Below are positions 61,741 through 64,000 of a DNA stretch of 64,000 nt, piece by piece. The stretch is from NCBI RefSeq assembly GCF_963678635.1, contig NC_087070.1:8468539-8532538 (forward strand). Reading direction: 5' to 3'. The notes beneath the pieces were generated by a model, which made no database searches, was not told the DNA's origin, and saw nothing but the letters and a program-made list of their open reading frames with translations. A program made the position numbers and the translations under genes. Each line of letters starts with the position of its first letter. The stretch's first letter is position 1. The DNA is from Symsagittifera roscoffensis. Its lineage: Eukaryota > Xenacoelomorpha > Acoela > Convolutidae.

Positions 61741-62619
61741 GTGAAAAGAGATTGCCGCACAAAAGTAATTTTATTGACAACTCCAAAGAGGCGCCATTGT
61801 AAAGAAAGGACGGCTAAGATAAATTAACATACTACGATTCATTTAATGCTAACGAATGACACTTCATTGATACAATGATACAGTTTGCTGAGATATAATT
61901 AATTGGCATGGCCCTATTCAGCTTCTGCATTGACGGTAAATAAGCGGAGAGAACCCTTTTGTAATTAATTTAATTTTTCAGTTTCAAAATTTTTTTTTAA
62001 TTCAAAAATTCAAATTGGTTGGATATATTTATGATTTATAATGCAGTTATTCTTAACAAGTACTTAAACGCTAATGGATCCACGTTGGGAGTTGGAATTA
62101 ATTGGAAACGTTCAATTCTTCAGCTCCAGCTTAATTTTCAAGATATCGTGATTTTTCTTACACTTTTTTCGCTGTCAATTCGACAAAAAAGTAATTGAAA
62201 AAAATCTCAAAATCTCAAAAAATCTCAATCTTTAAAATTTTTATAGTTGTATTTAATTCGACACTTCACAAGGAATCTCACATATTGTAAGCCTCATAAT
62301 GTCGTGGTCTTTCCTCTTGCTATCTCAGAATTCTGATGTTAGACGGCTAATAGGATCTTTTTTGGGGAAAACAGAAAAAAAAATTGATCACTATTCACAG
62401 TATTTTGTGAATACGAAATTGTCTCTGAATGGTCTTTCCAAGTCTCGGAAATTTGTTTTATTTAAGTTTTTAAAAATATGACAAGTATGTAGTTGGAGAA
62501 ATAAATTCTTTTTTCTTTCTTGACTGCTACTTCATTGAAAACTAAAAATTTTTGGTTCATCAAGACTATATATTGCTATGAAAAAAATTGTTTATTCAAA
62601 ATAAAACTAGAGAAGTTAA
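61741..62619. other. No gene seen
   Basis: AT-rich sequence after the reverse-transcriptase relic. The element's 3' end could not be fixed. A 60-codon frame at 62299-62481 has no recognisable motif. Confidence 0.45.
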
Positions 62620-62634
62620 TTTGATCACTTGAAG

Positions 62635-62949
62635 GTAACGAGACAAGTGCGAGGAATGCGGGGTAAAAAAGGAGTTGCTATTTGTACCCACGCACCTTTA
62701 GCCATTCCAAACTCAAATTTTCTAACCTGGCATCGATTTGTGGAATGGATGGAGTATCAGATTATGATTGGAATAGATGTGATTATTATGCCTTATCCCA
62801 TGAAAATAAGCAAATTTCCACTCCCTGATGAAATAGACAGAGCACTGCACTATTACGTCAAAAAAGGTCACCTTCGCATGATGGATCTGCCTTACTACAG
62901 GTCGAGAGCGCTTCCAACTCAATTAAACATATTCATTTTTCCATTTTAA
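62635..62949 (+). CDS. Exon-like frame resembling the conserved GT92 glycosyltransferase core start
   Basis: GKKGVAICTHAPLA, then WHRFVEWMEYQIMIGIDVII and a later RALHYYVKKGHLRMMD, match the family's order 'W-h-E-Y-x-x-x-G-h-D-h' followed by 'Y-Y-x-x-x-G-x-h'. The start is uncertain; AG dinucleotides at 62634 and a little after could be acceptors. A donor AG|GTCGAG at about 62900 is possible. The DxD metal-binding step of the family is not found before 64000, so the gene continues beyond the window or is broken. Confidence 0.5.
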   Translation, partial: VTRQVRGMRGKKGVAICTHAPLAIPNSNFLTWHRFVEWMEYQIMIGIDVIIMPYPMKISKFPLPDEIDRALHYYVKKGHLRMMDLPYYRSRALPTQLNIFIFPF

Positions 62950-63025
62950 CGGAAAGCCCTTGGTTTGAAATTCCAACCAAGAACTTTTAATTCAACTTAA
63001 AGTCTTTGTTAATTGATATCATAAT

Positions 63026-63672
63026 CAAGGGTGGATCGCGAATTTTCTCGAGGGTTTTATTTAGAAAATTTTGTCGCCTCTTTTTTACGTCGACCAAATT
63101 GATACTCGCAATTTTTAGGTCGACCAAATTGAAAATTTTTGTAGCAAAAATTTTTTTTTGAAAAACTGGCCATAAAAGCGAAAAAAATGCATATTTTTGC
63201 TCCTTCCCTCAAAATTAGTCTATGTTGGCGCCCACGTCGCCAAGGCACCTTAACAAAGTTTTTAGGTTAGGTCAGCCAAATCTGGATTTCCTAATATGGT
63301 ACCACCACACTCAAAGAAATCAACGGCGTTGGAATTTTGAAACTTTTCGAGTAATGCCAGACTTTTCCACTCTCAAAATTATGAGCGAAAAAATTTTAAC
63401 CTTTTTTTGGCAAATTTTTCTGCATTGACAGACTATTTTTGACAAAACAGGGGAAAACATCATTTTTTTTGTTATTTTTTGACTAAAAATGGTTTTTATC
63501 GGCGCGGCACGCGCTCACCATCAAAATTACTGTTTGTTGGCATCAAAAGCGCCCTCAAAACACTTTTCGGACTGGTCTGCAAAAAATGGTTCTCATAATA
63601 TAGTACGAAAGAGCGACTGGAAAAAATTGGCTATCACCACAGCGGGAGGGGGGTATTAGAGGCAGGCAGACC
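63026..63672. mobile_element. Degenerate hAT-type miniature element
   Basis: Starts CAAGGGTGGATCGCGAATTTTCTCGAGGG-like and carries GTCTATGTTGGCGCC-like and GCGCGGCACGCGCTC-like text in family order, with an internal duplication (about 63100 and 63360-63560). The right end, near GGGAGGGGGGTATTAGAGG, is worn. No target duplication was found. Confidence 0.5.
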
Positions 63673-64000
63673 CATTCAATATAACTCAGTATTATGATAA
63701 TCAATGTTTTGTAGAGGCAATAGTTTTTCTCGAGATTTACAACAACTTTTTTCGCTGCTTCAGCTTTGTATAAATAGATCATTTATATCAGAAATAAATG
63801 AATACGATCAAAATGGGAAATATGTTTAACTGCTCTGATCAGAGAAGGACATTCTGGTATCACTCAGGTAAGAAAAACACGTTTCATATACTCTGAGAGG
63901 CTATCAATAGCCGGATCTCTTTAACTATATATCCTCCTTTTAAAAGTGGGAAAATTGTTACTAGGTTCACATATGTTTAACCGCTGAATCATAGTTGTTT
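63673..64000. other. No gene seen at window end
   Basis: AT-rich sequence without recognisable coding, RNA or element structure. A GGATCTCTTTAAC...AATTGTTA stretch (63914-63960) faintly recalls the palindrome box at 51104. Confidence 0.4.

Overview
This is a stretch of invertebrate animal-like nuclear DNA. It is AT-rich and intron-bearing (GT donors, pyrimidine-rich AG acceptors), and it is packed with dead mobile elements, short inverted-repeat elements and long repeats. I cannot name the species. A metazoan fits best. The window holds a Polinton/Maverick-type protein-primed DNA polymerase relic, a decayed reverse transcriptase of a kind I associate with cnidarian, sponge and crustacean genomes, and exons resembling glycosyltransferase family 92.

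Layout. 1-3664 (minus strand): a heavily mutated protein-primed family B DNA polymerase with N-terminal zinc fingers, cut off by the window edge. 3665-6562: no gene seen. 6563-28952: a 22.4-kb array of long composite repeats (called R1, R2 and R3 here). It has near-identical 5-kb copies about 11.03 kb apart, two large palindromes, and a small hairpin that recurs inside sub-repeats. I see no convincing gene in the array. 28953-35122: no convincing gene, with AT-satellite and C/G-rich elements. 35123-40172: two tandem plus-strand genes, each modelled as three exons with the same intron phases. I read both as small ADP-ribosyltransferase-fold proteins of the HYD1 type. This is the most interesting coding feature. 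40171-55980: duplicated blocks, at least three hAT-type miniature elements with 8-bp target duplications, other inverted-repeat elements, a 21-bp in-frame minisatellite and homopolymer runs. 55981-56487: a 507-bp palindrome. 56861-62949: two separated exon-like reading frames resembling the N-terminal part of a GT92 glycosyltransferase, with a dead reverse-transcriptase element between them. 63026-63672: another degenerate miniature element.

How it fits together. Only the HYD1-like pair and perhaps the GT92-like exons look like host genes. Most other structure is mobile-element debris or repeat amplification. The two strongest non-coding observations are that the 37-nt spacer of the large palindrome lies in opposite orientations in its two copies, and that a small hairpin inside the array keeps its stem through a paired base change. 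All gene models are by eye. No database search or alignment program was run.
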